From Camellia lanceoleosa (lineage: Eukaryota; Streptophyta; Magnoliopsida; Ericales; Theaceae), in NCBI GenBank assembly GCA_025200525.1, contig CM045758.1, forward strand, positions 4,270,706-4,334,705: a stretch of 64,000 nt of DNA, in the 5' to 3' direction. Below the pieces are notes generated by a model that made no database searches, was not told the DNA's origin, and saw only the letters and a program-made list of their open reading frames with translations. Positions 22,966 through 34,625 of this stretch are shown here, piece after piece. The stretch's first letter is position 1, and every line of letters starts with the position of its first letter. The translations under genes and the position numbers were made by a program.

Positions 22966-24289
22966 TAAAAGTATCACATCACTCTAAAATGATCAAAATA
23001 TCCTTACTTTTTGCATGTCAACATTTTTTTGAATTAATTAATTATAATGTTCCAGAGAGTAGTTTGGTAAATTTGTAAGTAGCTTTTTTGGATCTTCCCA
23101 AATTGGTATAGTGGCGTTTTTGCAAGGGTGGCGTTTTGAAAAAATTGCTCAAAACGTGGCGTCTTTGGCAAGTTGCCAAAACGGCACTATATATTTTCTG
23201 AGAAGTTTTTCATAGGAGAGAATATGTACATATATATAATTAACCAAAACATAAAAATAATGGAGTTTTTGCATGACCAAACATAAAACAGACAAGTCAT
23301 GAAACTTATACAATTGTATTTTTACATGATTAATTTATATAATTGCATTTTATTGAATGTCTATCTCCTTAAATATAACTGCTATTATATTTTGTAATTT
23401 TTAAATTCTAATAATGTTTTGTACGACTTTAGATGTCACATTTGCGTCTCCACTCCTCGTACCAAAATGATCAGCGTTTCAAGTTATACAAGTGCTTCCT
23501 CATCTTTTATGAAAGTTTCAATTTACGAGTAAGAGAAATTTTAATATACAAATTCTCAAAAAAAGGATATCATATGTATTTTTAATTATGTTATTTTTTT
23601 TAGTTATAATTAATTTTATTTTTTAGTTATAATATTATTTTAGTTATGATTCATAAATTTTTTAGTTATGCTACATGTTGTATTTGATTATGATATTTTT
23701 TTTTATATTTTTTTAGATATGACTCAAAAAGTATAAAATTATATTATTTTTTTTCTTTAATTATAAGGTGTGTTTGGTACATACATTTTGAGGGTGTGTA
23801 CCATAATATTTACCTATGAATAAATTGTTGTTCATATTTTGAAATTAAATAAATAGATTTATGAAGAAATCAAATTATATACTAAGAACATATGCTGATA
23901 ATTACAACTAAATTTCAACAGAAATACACAAAACAATAAAAGGGTAAAGAGACGAAATCGAGTGCATGGAAGCAGTTTCCTTAAAACAGATTTTGCCGCC
24001 TCACGGGTCGAGTGCTTGAGGAATCCCGGCGTCTGTCTCCCAGGATACGACGGTCAAAACCAACTACGGCAAAAGCACTCTCTGTCTAGCTTAGCGAACA
24101 AAAACAGTGGCAGCACTCCTCACTGTAGGAACTTTCAGGCAAACTGCCTTGTGAAATGGAAGCAAAAATTTCTGTGTTTGAGACTTGATAGGAGGATCTC
24201 AATTTATACATGTATAAGGGAGAGAGGAAGAGCCTCCAACCTTTATGGCTGGTCATAATGCACCATTAACCTCTGCAATAAAGGCAGGA

Positions 24290-26195
24290 GCTAACTCATG
24301 CATGCATGTTTGCAATCTTGCATTTTGAGTTTGTTTTCATCAAAACTTCACATGCATGTTCATGTTTTTGTTTTAGTCCATGAATTTACCTTGGTTTTGA
24401 GCTCAATGTTACATTAAATCTTATTTTGGAGCATTGAGTTCCAATTGACCATATGCATGTCATGTTTTCCTAAAAAAATTCTTGGAGCTTCTTTGATTTT
24501 GGTGCTCAATTGACTCATTCTTGAGCTTTAATTTTACAAATTGAGCTTTGGAATTTGATATACTACGAGTTTTAATTGTTTTTCCAGAAATTGGGCTCAA
24601 GAGGTTGAGTTTGGGGTTGGAGAATGCTTGGTTCGAACTTGGAAGGCAAATCTGGAAATTCCAGAATTTGGCTTCCTCGCTCGAGCGAAGGATTCCTCGC
24701 TCAGGTGACCATCGTTTGTTCAGAGCTCTGCTTGAGCGAATAAATGGTGGCTCGAGCGTAAATTTCAAACTCTCAGGTTTTTGGTGCACACAAATGCACG
24801 CCGCGAAGAGACCTCGCTTCGGCGAGGCTGTTTCACGCCGGCGAGCATCGAGCGAAAATCAAGAACCAAGATTTTGCATTTTTACAGACCGCTCGAGCGA
24901 AGAAGTCCTTGCTCAAGCGAACCCTTTGTTTTGGCAAGCTCGCTCGAGCGAAAGAAGCCTCGCTCGAGCGAGACCCCTATTTTTAGCAAGTTTTGCAAAT
25001 TATTTTCTAAGGCATATTTGCATCCCCATTTCATCCTAGGCATTCCTAGGCCATGTTTAAGGCTCTATAAGGAGGGGACTCAAGGCTAGAAACACGTTAA
25101 GAATCAACGACGTAAGTTTTGTATAACTAAAGCGTGTGTTTCAAGTATGTGTCTATTATGTGTTATGTAGGTCACGTGCCGCATTCTGTTTGACCTTTTG
25201 GCTCCGTCTGCCTGTTTCAACGCCCACAGTGAGTAATAACATAGTAAAGATATGTTCGACTGTACTTATTTTCTGTGTGGCAAAATGGGAACTATTTTCA
25301 GTAATGATATGTTCTGTACAATGAATGATTGTTCAATTTCTGACATGTATTCGTGACATCCTTAGTATCATGTGATATCTACAGCCGTTACCCGGTATCG
25401 GAGGTTCCTTTATGGAACTGGTTATTCGTAACCTCACGCGTATGCGTCCTGTCTGTGCACTGTTACCCGTACCGGAGGCCCGCCATGGGGGCTTAGCTGT
25501 CCTGTTCTGTGACCCGGATCCGGAGGTTCCTTCTTGGAACTAGGTTATTCATAACCTTACGCTTATGCGTCCTGTTCTGTTACGCTTATGCGTCCTGTTC
25601 TGTTATGCTAATGGATGTATCACGTAAATGTAACCATGACTTATGATTTCTGTCTGTATATGATCTGAACAAGTATGATTTTGATACAATATGAATTGAT
25701 TTCTGAAATCTGTACGAACTCATTCATTGAAACCCCTTTACTCTGTTTATTATTCACTGGGCTTTCGCTCATAGTTTACTATATATATGTAGGTGAGGTG
25801 GCACATGACCCAGGCCAAAGCTAACGGCCTCCAGTTCCGTTTTGTCAGTCAAATGTTGCGCCTCCCGAGGAGGTTCCGCTTGAAGCCTATTGACATGGCT
25901 GTTTTTGTGACCATACTAGTCTGTATATGTGTTATGTAAAGTTAGATCTTGAGAATATGTTTGTAAATACTTTGTACATATTGGTGTACTTGACTAGCAT
26001 GTTTATGTATATAAACAAGTTTTGAGAAGTTTTGTTTCATGATCGGTATCACAGCTCATTTGGACTTTGTTTATTTTATATATTTGCTTCCGTAGCCCCT
26101 TATTATTTGTTAATCTGTTCAGAGGCCTTTGGTAATCCACGAATTACTGGCCGGTTACGGTGCCGAACCTATAGGGGCGGGTTTGGGTCGTGACA
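24290..26195 (+). repeat. Gypsy-type LTR A, 5'-truncated
   Basis: Related over most of its length to the Tekay-like 3' LTR at 56,609-59,038. Shared landmarks are TTGACTCA(T/C)TCTTG, TTTTCCAGAAA, the GCTCGAGCG cluster, TTATTCACTGGGCTTT, and the end GGGTTTGGGTCGTGACA. The first ~680 bp of that LTR are missing here. There is no coding region next to it. Confidence 0.75.
24668..24985. repeat. GCTCGAGCG palindrome cluster in LTR A
   Basis: At least six exact or one-off copies of CGCTCGAGCG (for example at about 24,679, 24,890, 24,940 and 24,960), spaced about 20-70 bases and separated by degenerate tracts such as AAGATTTTGCAT. Confidence 0.8.
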
Positions 26196-27268
26196 TAAGG
26201 ATTGATTTTCTTGGCCCTTCTCGAGCCTAACTTGCTTCATTCCGGAAGCTCTTCAAAACGCTGACACGGGTAGACTCCGAGACTTTCTCTATCTTTATTG
26301 CTCAATTTGTTCACCTACATATACATATAAATAGTGAGCTAAAGCCCAACGAGTAATAATAGAATAAAAAGGTTAAATGAATGAAGTTCGACGATAGTAC
26401 AAAAACATGTCTTATAATTTCGAAATGAATCTTAAATTATTTTCAAACTAAGGCATTTGCCATATTATATCAAACTTTATAACAAAACATTTTCCATACC
26501 AAATCCCTTACCAAAACATATATTTCATTTTCCGAAATTATCCATATCAGTAGGCAAAACAATTCAATTAGCCATCACATCAATCCTTTGTAATAATAAA
26601 AACCATTATACGATAGCATTTTCATTAATTCATTAACTTCATCATTAAGATCTTTCAATGTCAAATTATGTGGTATATCCATGAAGTAATAACGAACCGT
26701 ATGTCAATCGATCCAAAAGCCATGGTATTGTTACCCCCAGGCAAGGGCCTAGCCATAGTACTATTACCCGTGCAAGGGCCTAGCCATGATATTAGTACCC
26801 CGCTAAGGGCCTAGCCATGGTATTATTACCTCAAAGTAGGGCCTAGCCATGGTATTGTTACCCCCAGGCGAGGGCCTATCCATGGTACTATTACCCCTAG
26901 GCAAGGTCCTAGCCATGGTATTATTACCCCCAGGCAAGGGCCTACATTCAATGGATGCCACAATATCGTTTCAAAACAGAACTTCATTTATTAGAGGACA
27001 TAACATTTCAATAAGCCATGGTATCAATTATCAACTCATTTTAAGAATTCATTCAATCAATCATATATCCATTTTGATAGCAATAACATTTTCGAAAGTA
27101 AAGATAATTTGAACATATCTTTATAAGGTTATTACTCACAATGGGTTAAGTCGATATAAGGCCTCGGACGTCCACCTAAAATCTTCAATTTGTTGAATCT
27201 CTTGGTCAAGTTTTGAGTTTCCTCCTTTGTCTTCAATTTCTTGAATTTCCTTCAAACCCATCAACACA

Positions 27269-27305
<37 letters not shown>

Positions 27306-28096
27306 ACTCTTTTCTCTGATTTGTCCCAGCCGAACAGGTTGGTGAATCGCTTTAAGGCTCAAATACATAGCTCACCCTCTTCTTGATTTCATTTATTCCA
27401 TTCTTTATTATTATTATCATTATTATTTTATTTATTATTATATTACAAATGGTGGGACACTTGGCCACCTTAAATTAATCCATGTGGTGATGTATGTTAG
27501 GATTATTTAGCACACTAATTGTACATTAGCTTAATTAACCATAACTAATTACCATTCCCACATAATTTAATTAGTCTAATTTGACTTCAATTAAGGCCCA
27601 ATTATTTATATTTAATCTTTACCATTCTGAATCAGATTTTTTAATCAAACTCCCAAAAAGCTCCAAATTAAATTATTTCCATTATCAATTTTGATTTCTC
27701 AAACTATTTAGGCCTTTAATTTCTAATCAGACTTCAAATTTCCGTCAATAAATTACATATTCAAATTGGACGCCCTATAAATAAATTTAATTCGTAATAA
27801 TCACAATTCTCAATCCTCATAATTTAATTAACTCCAATTCGGACCCAACTAATCGAATATCAGTTTTACTAAACTGAAACGAATATTTAATTAAACTCCC
27901 AAATGGGTCCGTAATTAAAATTAAATTGATTCAACTTCTTAATTTCACTTCCTTAAGCCATTTGGACCCTTAATTTCTAATTCCAAAATTAAATCTTTAA
28001 TAGAATCATATACGAATCAGATTCTACTATTCTCATGAATCCCAAATCTCCTTAATTAACCAAATATAAAATATTATACGTGTCGGGTTCGTCACA
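26196..28096 (-). repeat. Gypsy-type LTR B, inverted and 3'-truncated
   Basis: On the minus strand it begins TGTGACGAACCCGACACG (at 28,096). Further on it has TTGGGCTTTAGCTCACTAT and TATATGTAGGTG, matching the same landmark order in LTR A and the 56,609 LTR, and then breaks off at the end of LTR A. A and B therefore meet tail to tail with no internal domain between them. Confidence 0.6.
26722..26945. repeat. ~38-bp minisatellite in LTR B
   Basis: Six to seven units of AGCCATGGTATTRTTACC plus CCCAGGCAAGGGCCT, with point changes. It lies where the related LTRs carry another short tandem repeat (GCTTATGCGTCCTGTTCTGT near 25,560). Confidence 0.85.
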
Positions 28097-28527
28097 GTTT
28101 GGCTTTGTCCTTAAGTGAAAATGAGAACAGTTGCAACATTAAGGCCTCATTGGTGAAATTCTGAATCCCCCACTATAGAGCAAATTTTCAAAAATTCATG
28201 CAGATGTTTGTTAGGGTCATCATAAGCTAGTCCATGGAATGATGGGAGCATTTGGATGGTGCTGGACTTAATATCATAATGAGTAGTGGTGGTGTCAGGT
28301 AACTGAATGCATGATGGTGATGTATATGCAGTTAGTGTGAAGTAATCCTTAAGGGTTCGGTTAGGCCCATTTGGGACATTGGGGTTCGCCATCTCTAATG
28401 GTTCGAAGTATGGATATGGATATTCAAGCCTAGGAACACAAAAAGTGGCTCTAAGGTTCCTAAGAGTCTTTTCTAGTTTAAGGTCCAAATTCCACAATTC
28501 AGGGTGACAAGAATAGCGCCCATGCAT
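28097..28527 (-). pseudogene. Retrotransposon gag, N-terminal fragment (Athila/Tat-like)
   Basis: The frame 28,147-28,527 encodes 126 residues starting MHGRYSCHPELW. The segment around IQMLPSFHGLAYDDPNKHL resembles the start of the retrotransposon gag domain in plant Athila/Tat gypsy elements, where gag forms the particle core. Full-length proteins are several hundred residues, so this is a stub, cut at 28,096 by LTR B. The primer site and LTR lie upstream on the same strand (28,927-30,002), giving the order LTR, PBS, leader, gag. A decayed relative is at 59,039-60,644. Confidence 0.75.
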
Positions 28528-28926
28528 ACACCACTCTCACACACACACACACATACACACACACATTACGTTTCAACTCTGGTGCATTAAGTTATTGAAG
28601 CAAAATACCAAAGAAGAAAATACTCACAGCGGTTTAACGAAAACGCTTTACTCGTCTTGCGGGTGCTTGACGTGTAGACCATTGTCTCTAATCTTCACTT
28701 GAGCTCTCTATTGTTAACACTTTGGTGCTTTTCTTGTGGGTATTTGATTCTTTTTTAAGCACTTTAATGCTGCGGTTTGTTTTGAAAACTTGGTGGCGCT
28801 CTACTTGCACTTCGGTGATAGCTCCACTTGCAAAAACTCTACACACTTAGCAACACGAAAGCATAAAAACCTAAACTAAAAATTAAAATAAGAATGTAAC
28901 TTTAAATTAATTAATTTTGCTAGAAG
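28528..28926 (-). other. Leader of the Athila-like element
   Basis: Untranslated stretch between primer site and gag, including an (AC)n run at 28,539-28,565. It matches 60,645-61,039 of the second element. Confidence 0.6.
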
Positions 28927-28944
28927 TCCCCAACAACGGCGCCA
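28927..28944 (-). other. Primer binding site, tRNA-Asp type (diverged)
   Basis: On the minus strand it reads TGGCGCCGTTGTTGGGGA, matching the 3' end complement of plant tRNA-Asp except for two positions. It lies five bases from the LTR end. Confidence 0.85.
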
Positions 28945-28949
28945 AAATT

Positions 28950-30002
28950 TGATGGGTCGTTTTACACACAAAAAATAAACACTAAACTATACCAAATTCT
29001 TTAGAATAGTGGTAAGTCTAGGTATCGATCCACAAGGACAAACGGGAAATTAAGCTAATTTAATTGTTAAATTCCTAATTTAATTTTGATAATAGAGATG
29101 AAATTACTAATTTTGGGAAAAACCTAGGATAATGAATTCACCACTAGTTATATAAACACAGTTTCAATTTGAAAATAAATTATGTTACGGTTCAAACCAA
29201 ATAATATTTCGCAACTATAAGTTCAAAGAATTGATTAAGAAAATTAACACATTTAATGTATAGGCACAAACTATCTCAAGTAGTTCGAGTCGTTCGTTCT
29301 AAACTAGGGTAGCAACACGACTCATTCCTCATAGTATGGCTCGTCTTATACCTTGAACACGAAAGCACAAAAAACCATTGCATGTGAAGCATTCAATAAT
29401 CACAGAAAGAAGAATACTTGAAGAAATAATGAAAAGTTATATTTGAAAACTTCTTAAGAACCATACAATTGTTCAAACCATTATATAAAAAGAAAACCTA
29501 TTTACTTGGCTAGGGTTTCATCAAAACCCTGGAAATAGGAGCCTAGCCACTCATGGAGGAGTGGGAAGAAGTAGAAGAAGAAGAAGCCTCTATGAAATTA
29601 TCCTTGAAGCTTGAGAATCCCCTTTCTTCAAACCCTAGTCTCTCATTTTCCTTCAAATATTTTCAACACCCTAAGTGTAGTCTCTTTTTTTCCTTTTATT
29701 CCTAGCAGAACAGACTAAAATTTTCGCGGGTGGACCGCTCGAGCGACCCTAATTTCTGCTTGAGCGGTGGTGGGCCACACGTGTGGTGGATCCTAGCCAT
29801 ACGTGTGGTGAGGTGGCAGGCCGAGAATTGTCACTACTCACACAGAGAATCTACTTTTGCACCACTTTTTGTTTGAATTTGCGTGTTGCCTGCCAAATTT
29901 GTACAAGTGCACAAAACACATCTTCTCCACCAGATAAACAAAATTCAAAGATTATAAATGTAACTTAAGCGGCCTCAATGTGGTACCTTTCGGCCTACAT
30001 CA
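28950..30002 (-). repeat. 5' LTR of the Athila-like element
   Basis: On the plus strand it runs from TGATGGGTCG to GGCCTACATCA, so the ends are TGATG...CATCA. It is 1,053 bp. It includes one CTCGAGCGACC and one CTTGAGCGG (29,735-29,768), the motif class clustered in the unrelated LTRs A and 56,609. Confidence 0.7.
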
Positions 30003-30639
30003 TGAATGTTTTGAATTATCGTTGTGCGCCTGAAATGATGTCTATAAAATAGAGTAAGATGAAATATGGAGATAACCCATCTCCAAATAATGTAATGAAA
30101 AATCTCCTTGTAAATGGAAAGATTATGTTTTAAGAGACATCAAAATGGAGAGAGAATATGAAATGTTGGAATTCTTAGAAGAATATGTGTCCGCACATAA
30201 TATTAATAATTGTGAGGGTTCGAATTTGTCCCACATCAGTTTGTTAGGGACTCTTGACCCACCTTATAAGGTGTGTCATGCCCACAAACTTCCAAGAGGC
30301 CTTTTGTAGTGAAATAAGAACAAAATCGTACGTATCCCCATGATACAAAGCAGATAATATCTTGATACGTACTACGACAATAAAGTGGTTAGCACAAATG
30401 ATGGGGTCTTTGGAAATCAAAACTAAGAAAAGCAATAGCTAGGCAAAGTACAACAACACATAGAGTAAAGCTTCAAAGTGTTTAGAATTACAATGCAAAA
30501 GAAAAAATGATAATAATAATAACATTAAAAAACTAATTACAAAAAAAGAGATTGACCAATAAGTCTTATATTTTGGACTTGTAATTCATATTTTTTCTTG
30601 TGATCCATTTAGTTCTTTTGGATGTGTAATGACTCATTT
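30003..30639. other. Intergenic, possible copia LTR remnant
   Basis: TGTTGGAATTCTTAG (30,163) and TTTGTCCCACATCAG (30,226) resemble parts of plant copia LTRs. No bounds and no gene. Confidence 0.35.
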
Positions 30640-31290
30640 ATCCGCCACATTGGAGTGTCACATTTGAAAAAAGTACACTAAGGAGTTTTTTAGTGTCACA
30701 TCATAGCTGTCATATTGGAGTGTCACATTTGGAAAAAGTATACTAAAGAGTTTTTAATTTTTTTAGAGTGCCACATCATATCCGCCACATTGGAGTGTCA
30801 CATGTCACGTTTGAAAAAAGTACACTAAAGAATTTTTAATTTTTTTTAGAGTATCACATCATATCTGTCACATTGTCACGTTTGAGAAAAGTATACTAAG
30901 AAATTTTTATTTTTTTTGGAGTGTCACATCATAAACCCTACGTTGTCACATTTGGAAAACAACAATGCTAGGGATACTTATACATTTACTAACAATCTTA
31001 CTGACACACTCACAAGTTTTGATAAGATCAACAATCACTTGGTATGAGACCCACATCAACTTGCAAGTGTGTTAGTAAGATTGTTAGTATCCCTAACATT
31101 TTTCTTTGGAAAAAGTACACTAAGAAGTTTTTAATTTTTTTAGAGTAAAAGTTTTGGAGTGTTACGTCATACCCGTCACGTTGTTACATTTGAAAAAAGT
31201 ACACCAAGAAGTTTCTAATTTTTTTGGAGTCACATTAATACCTGTTACATTGGAGTATTACATTATATCCGTTACATTAATAAAAGGATT
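30640..31290. repeat. Degenerate ~90-bp tandem array
   Basis: About seven units of TTGGAGTGTCACATTTG, GAAAAAGTACACTAA, GAAGTTTTTAATTTTTTT and CACATCATATC, variable in length and interrupted by the 145-bp MITE below. Confidence 0.8.
30960..31104. mobile_element. Mutator-type MITE with 9-bp duplication
   Basis: A perfect TTTGGAAAA flanks it (30,951-30,959 and 31,105-31,113). The inverted ends share AATGYTAGGGATACT and ACTAACAATCTTACT. It interrupts one unit of the tandem array, and removing it restores the unit. Confidence 0.85.
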
Positions 31291-31389
31291 TAGTTGTCCA
31301 CTAAAATACTATCAAAATAAAAAATATGACTACATGAAAAGAAACTCTCCACTAATAGGGCTTAACAGATCAATAGAAAAAACTTGAGA

Positions 31390-31498
31390 CTAATTAGAGT
31401 ACTTGTTTGTGAGATGAGATTTATTGGTAAATATCTCATAATTCACCAATGAATCCCAATAAATCATATCTCATCTCACAAACAAGTACTCTAATTAG
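31390..31498. repeat. Foldback with 31-bp perfect arms
   Basis: CTAATTAGAGTACTTGTTTG...GAGATGAGAT (31,390-31,420) is repeated inverted at the right end (to 31,498). An additional TTATTGG/CCAATAA pair lies inside, offset by four bases. Confidence 0.85.
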
Positions 31499-31962
31499 GG
31501 CTACAAATGAACCGAGCTATTCATGAACAAGCTCGGCTCGGCTCATTAAGGGCTTGGCTCGGCTCAGCTCGTCTCGTTTAGTAAACGAGCCGAGCTCGAG
31601 CTCGAATATTAGGCTCGTTTATCTTTATTTAAATTATATAATAAATATATTATTTATATTAAATAATATATAAATATATATAAAAATAATAATATAAATA
31701 CATTTTTTATATATTAAATAATATAAATAATATTTTTCATTTAAATATTTATATTTAAATAATATAAATAATATTAAAAAAATTTATCGAGCCGAGCCGA
31801 GCCGAGCTCGAGTTTCATCAAAATTAACGAGCCGAGCCGAGCTCGAGCCCAGTTCCTTATCGAGCCGAGCTCAAGCTCAATAAACGAGCTCTATAAGTAA
31901 ACGAGCCGAGCTCGAACTCAGCAAAGCTCGGCTCGGCTCGGCTCGATTCGTTTGCAGCCCTA
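31496..31962. mobile_element. hAT-type MITE with CGGCTCGGCTCG-rich interior
   Basis: Ends are TAGGGCTACAAATGAA and TTCGTTTGCAGCCCTA. The 8-bp flanks are ACTCTAAT (31,488-31,495) and ACTCCAAT (31,963-31,970). GAGCCGAGC repeats lie at both sides of an AT-rich core. Minus-strand frames over it are artefacts. Confidence 0.85.
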
Positions 31963-32446
31963 ACTCCAATATAAGTGTCGGGACGGGTAAAATCTGCCCT
32001 ATTCGGGCGGGTATGAACGGGTGCCCTGCGGATCGAATTAAAATGGTCATCCCTACACTCAATTGACCACAACTTTTTATTTTTTTTATTTATTTTAAAG
32101 AATATGAAACTCCTACTAAATACGAACAAATGATTTTTTGTTTTTGTTTTTATTTTTATTTTTTTGTGGAATATGACATACTGCATATGAAATGGTTATC
32201 CACTCGGTCATCCATCCAGTCGACCAATCAATATCTTTTAAAATTGGACAATTTTCATCAAGTGGTTGACCATCCAGTCATCCATCCAATAAAAATAAAT
32301 ACTTTATAAAATTAAATTTTAGAATAGAGAGGCTGATGAAGTATGCATATATATAAAAAAAAATATTAGTTAAAATAACGAAAGTAAATTTTTAGTTATA
32401 ATTTGACTTAACTCAAAATTTGCTTAGCCTCATATGAATGCTCTAA
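31963..32446. other. Intergenic, no gene seen
   Basis: AT-rich. It contains a short repeat CAGTCATCCATCCA (about 32,205-32,290). Confidence 0.5.
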
Positions 32447-33283
32447 TCTATATATTATATAAGGAAAAAGGGGTTTCTAACCCAAAAAACTTATGGAAGT
32501 TCTAATATTTCAATCTTAATTTTATAATTTTCTGATTTTGAAATATATAAAAATAAAAAAAACCTCCTGCCCACCATTCAATTTCAACCTTTTTGAAACT
32601 TAAAAATTCTAAACCCTACCACCGCATCTTATTTTTAATTGACACCTCTCCATACTGGCACACATCATTTTTTTTATTCACCTCAACACCCTTACACCTC
32701 CATAGTCGCAATTTTCAATTCAACACAATCTTTGCAATCTTCAATGCAACAGCATGTATGTAATGGTTCTTTTTTTTCATTTATTATGGTTCCTTTTTTT
32801 TTTTCCATTTATTTTTTTTGTTATGATCAAAATTGTGATTGTGTACGTTTTGATCACATAGTGATTGTATTTTTAAACTGATTATTTTTTTTACACTCCA
32901 TTTTAATAACATGGTAAGAAAAAAAATTTGAAATTGTATTTTTTAACTCATTATGTTTTTTGAAGAAAAAAAAAAAATGATTGTGTTTTTCAAATCTATC
33001 TATCTATCTATCTATATCTATCTATACAATTATATATGTGAGTACTGATTTGGTGTCTAAAAGTATGGTGGCTTCTCCTTCTGCCATGTGACAAATTTTT
33101 CTATCTTAAAATAAAAAAATATTATTCAAAAGCATAAGTAAGATTTGAACTCAAGACCTTAGATTTTATTAAGAACACTTTTACCATTTAAACAACATAC
33201 ATATTATAATATTAGTTTCTATATTATTTATTTTTATATATATTTATCTGAATTTCACATACATCGTGTGTGCCACTTACTAA
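32447..33283 (+). mobile_element. Non-autonomous Helitron candidate
   Basis: Starts TCTATATATTATATAAGG after an A and ends GCCACTTACTAA before a T, matching the Helitron pattern A|TC...CTRR|T. An imperfect short hairpin (CACATACA TCG TGTGTG) lies 11 bases before the end. It is 837 bp with no Rep/helicase. The 5' end resembles the inverted TCTATATATATAAGGAAA motifs of the 14-16 kb array. No empty site is available in the window. Confidence 0.5.
33118..33195 (-). repeat. tRNA-like SINE head remnant
   Basis: On the minus strand TAAATGGTAAAAGTG, then GAGTTCAAATCTTAC about 33 bases later, fit pol III A and B boxes. No tail or target duplication. It lies inside the Helitron candidate. Confidence 0.35.
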
Positions 33284-33316
33284 TACCATACAATTGAAAA
33301 AGAAAAAATCATATGA

Positions 33317-33350
<34 letters not shown>

Positions 33351-34131
33351 ATTCGCACAATTTTATTACTTTAATTTTTTTGTTTCCAATATATTGCAAG
33401 TCGTACCTTTTGCGAGTAGATGAAAGAATTGAAATTTAAAAATCAAATATATCTTTGCTATATTAAGTTAGAGAGGACACTCATTAACAGAGCATAAACA
33501 GTGACGGAGTTAAGAAATTAAGTTAGAGAGGACGCTCATTAATTATAATTTCTTATTTAAAAAAAATTATGAGCAACATTAAGATAATAATAATTTTATG
33601 AGATAAATTTAAACATAAAAAACTACATATTCATTATTAATAAGAACAAATCAAAATTCCATAATAGTGTGGAATAGCTCGGTGTGGGATGATGATGTAA
33701 GTTTGTAATTTTAGTACAAAAAATTATAGACCAAAATTCCTAATTTTAAAAAATAAAAACACATCATTTATAGCACAAATTATTATCAAATCTATTTAAT
33801 TTTTATTTGACAGAAAAATATTAAAGAGATGATATTTCTTATAAATGATGTGTTTTAAATGAAAATTATTAAACAGTCTTAGAGTACCATATAACGTTGT
33901 CTACGTGATGCTCAAAGTATAGAAAATCACAAATCACACTAAGTGGTATGTCAACTACTTGAAAATAATGAGTTCATTATATCCAATCTATAATATTTTT
34001 CGTTACACTATTGATTTAAACTACTATATAAACAATACCACATAGTGTTTTCAAAATATCAAATAACTACTTGTTGTGAATAATATAATAAACCCTTAGC
34101 AAAAGAACATGTTAAGAAAAAAAAGAAAATA
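33284..34131. other. AT-rich intergenic stretch
   Basis: Contains a (TA)n run at 33,326-33,351 and a GTTAGAGAGGACRCTCATTAA direct repeat (about 33,467 and 33,523). No gene. Confidence 0.5.
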
Positions 34132-34625
34132 TATTTTATACATGACAATAACTATAAAAAAAATTTCCAAACTGAGGGGGGCTCGTGACTCCCCTGACCC
34201 TGCTGTACCTCCGCCCCCAAGCACAAACAAATAGAAAATCACAAAAAAGAAAAAAAGAAAAAAAAAAGAGTAAGTTCAAAGCAAGACAGAAAGAAAGAGA
34301 TGGATGAAAAAGGAAACAAATATTGACCTTCACCACTATAAGAATGATGCATGACCTTGGTTGTAAACATTTTATACATGATAATAACCAAAAAAAAAAG
34401 TTTTCAAAACTGAGGGGGGCACGTGAGTCCCCTGGCTCTGCTGTGCTTCCGCCCCCAAGCACAAACAAATAGAAAATCACAAAAATGAAAAAAGAAAAAA
34501 AAGAGTAAGTTCAAAGCAAGATAGAAAGAAAGAGATAGATGAAAAATGAAACAAATATTGACCTTCACCACTATAAGAACGATTCACCACTATAAGAACG
34601 ATGCATGACCCTGGTTGTAAACATT
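34132..34625. repeat. ~240-bp tandem duplication
   Basis: Two units, each with AACTGAGGGGGGC, TCCGCCCCCAAGCACAAAC, a GAAAAAAAG run and CACCACTATAAGAA. The second unit has an extra 20-bp CACCACTATAAGAACGAT repeat. Minus-strand frames here are repeat artefacts. Confidence 0.85.

Larger units (their letters stand above)
21093..24289. other. AT-rich intergenic stretch with MITEs
   Basis: No gene was supported. Apart from the elements listed at 21,309 and 22,807, there is an unassigned GC-richer piece at 23,940-24,280 (CACGGGTCGAGTGCTTGAGG) that looks like an LTR fragment, but no termini were found. Confidence 0.55.

Noticed and set aside
24548..25089. 163- and 102-residue frames near 24.6-25.1 kb
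   Set aside because: They run through the GCTCGAGCG cluster of an LTR; the homologous LTR at 57.6 kb does not keep the frame.
26849..27112. 87-residue frame with VLLPPGEGL repeats
   Set aside because: Translation of the LTR B minisatellite.
31857..32186. Minus-strand frames ending in SSRAEPSFAEFELGS
   Set aside because: Antisense to CGGCTCGGCTCG repeats of a hAT MITE; repetitive composition.
34136..34480. 114-residue minus-strand frame
   Set aside because: Covers the 240-bp tandem duplication and repeats itself (LFVCAWG); no gene features.
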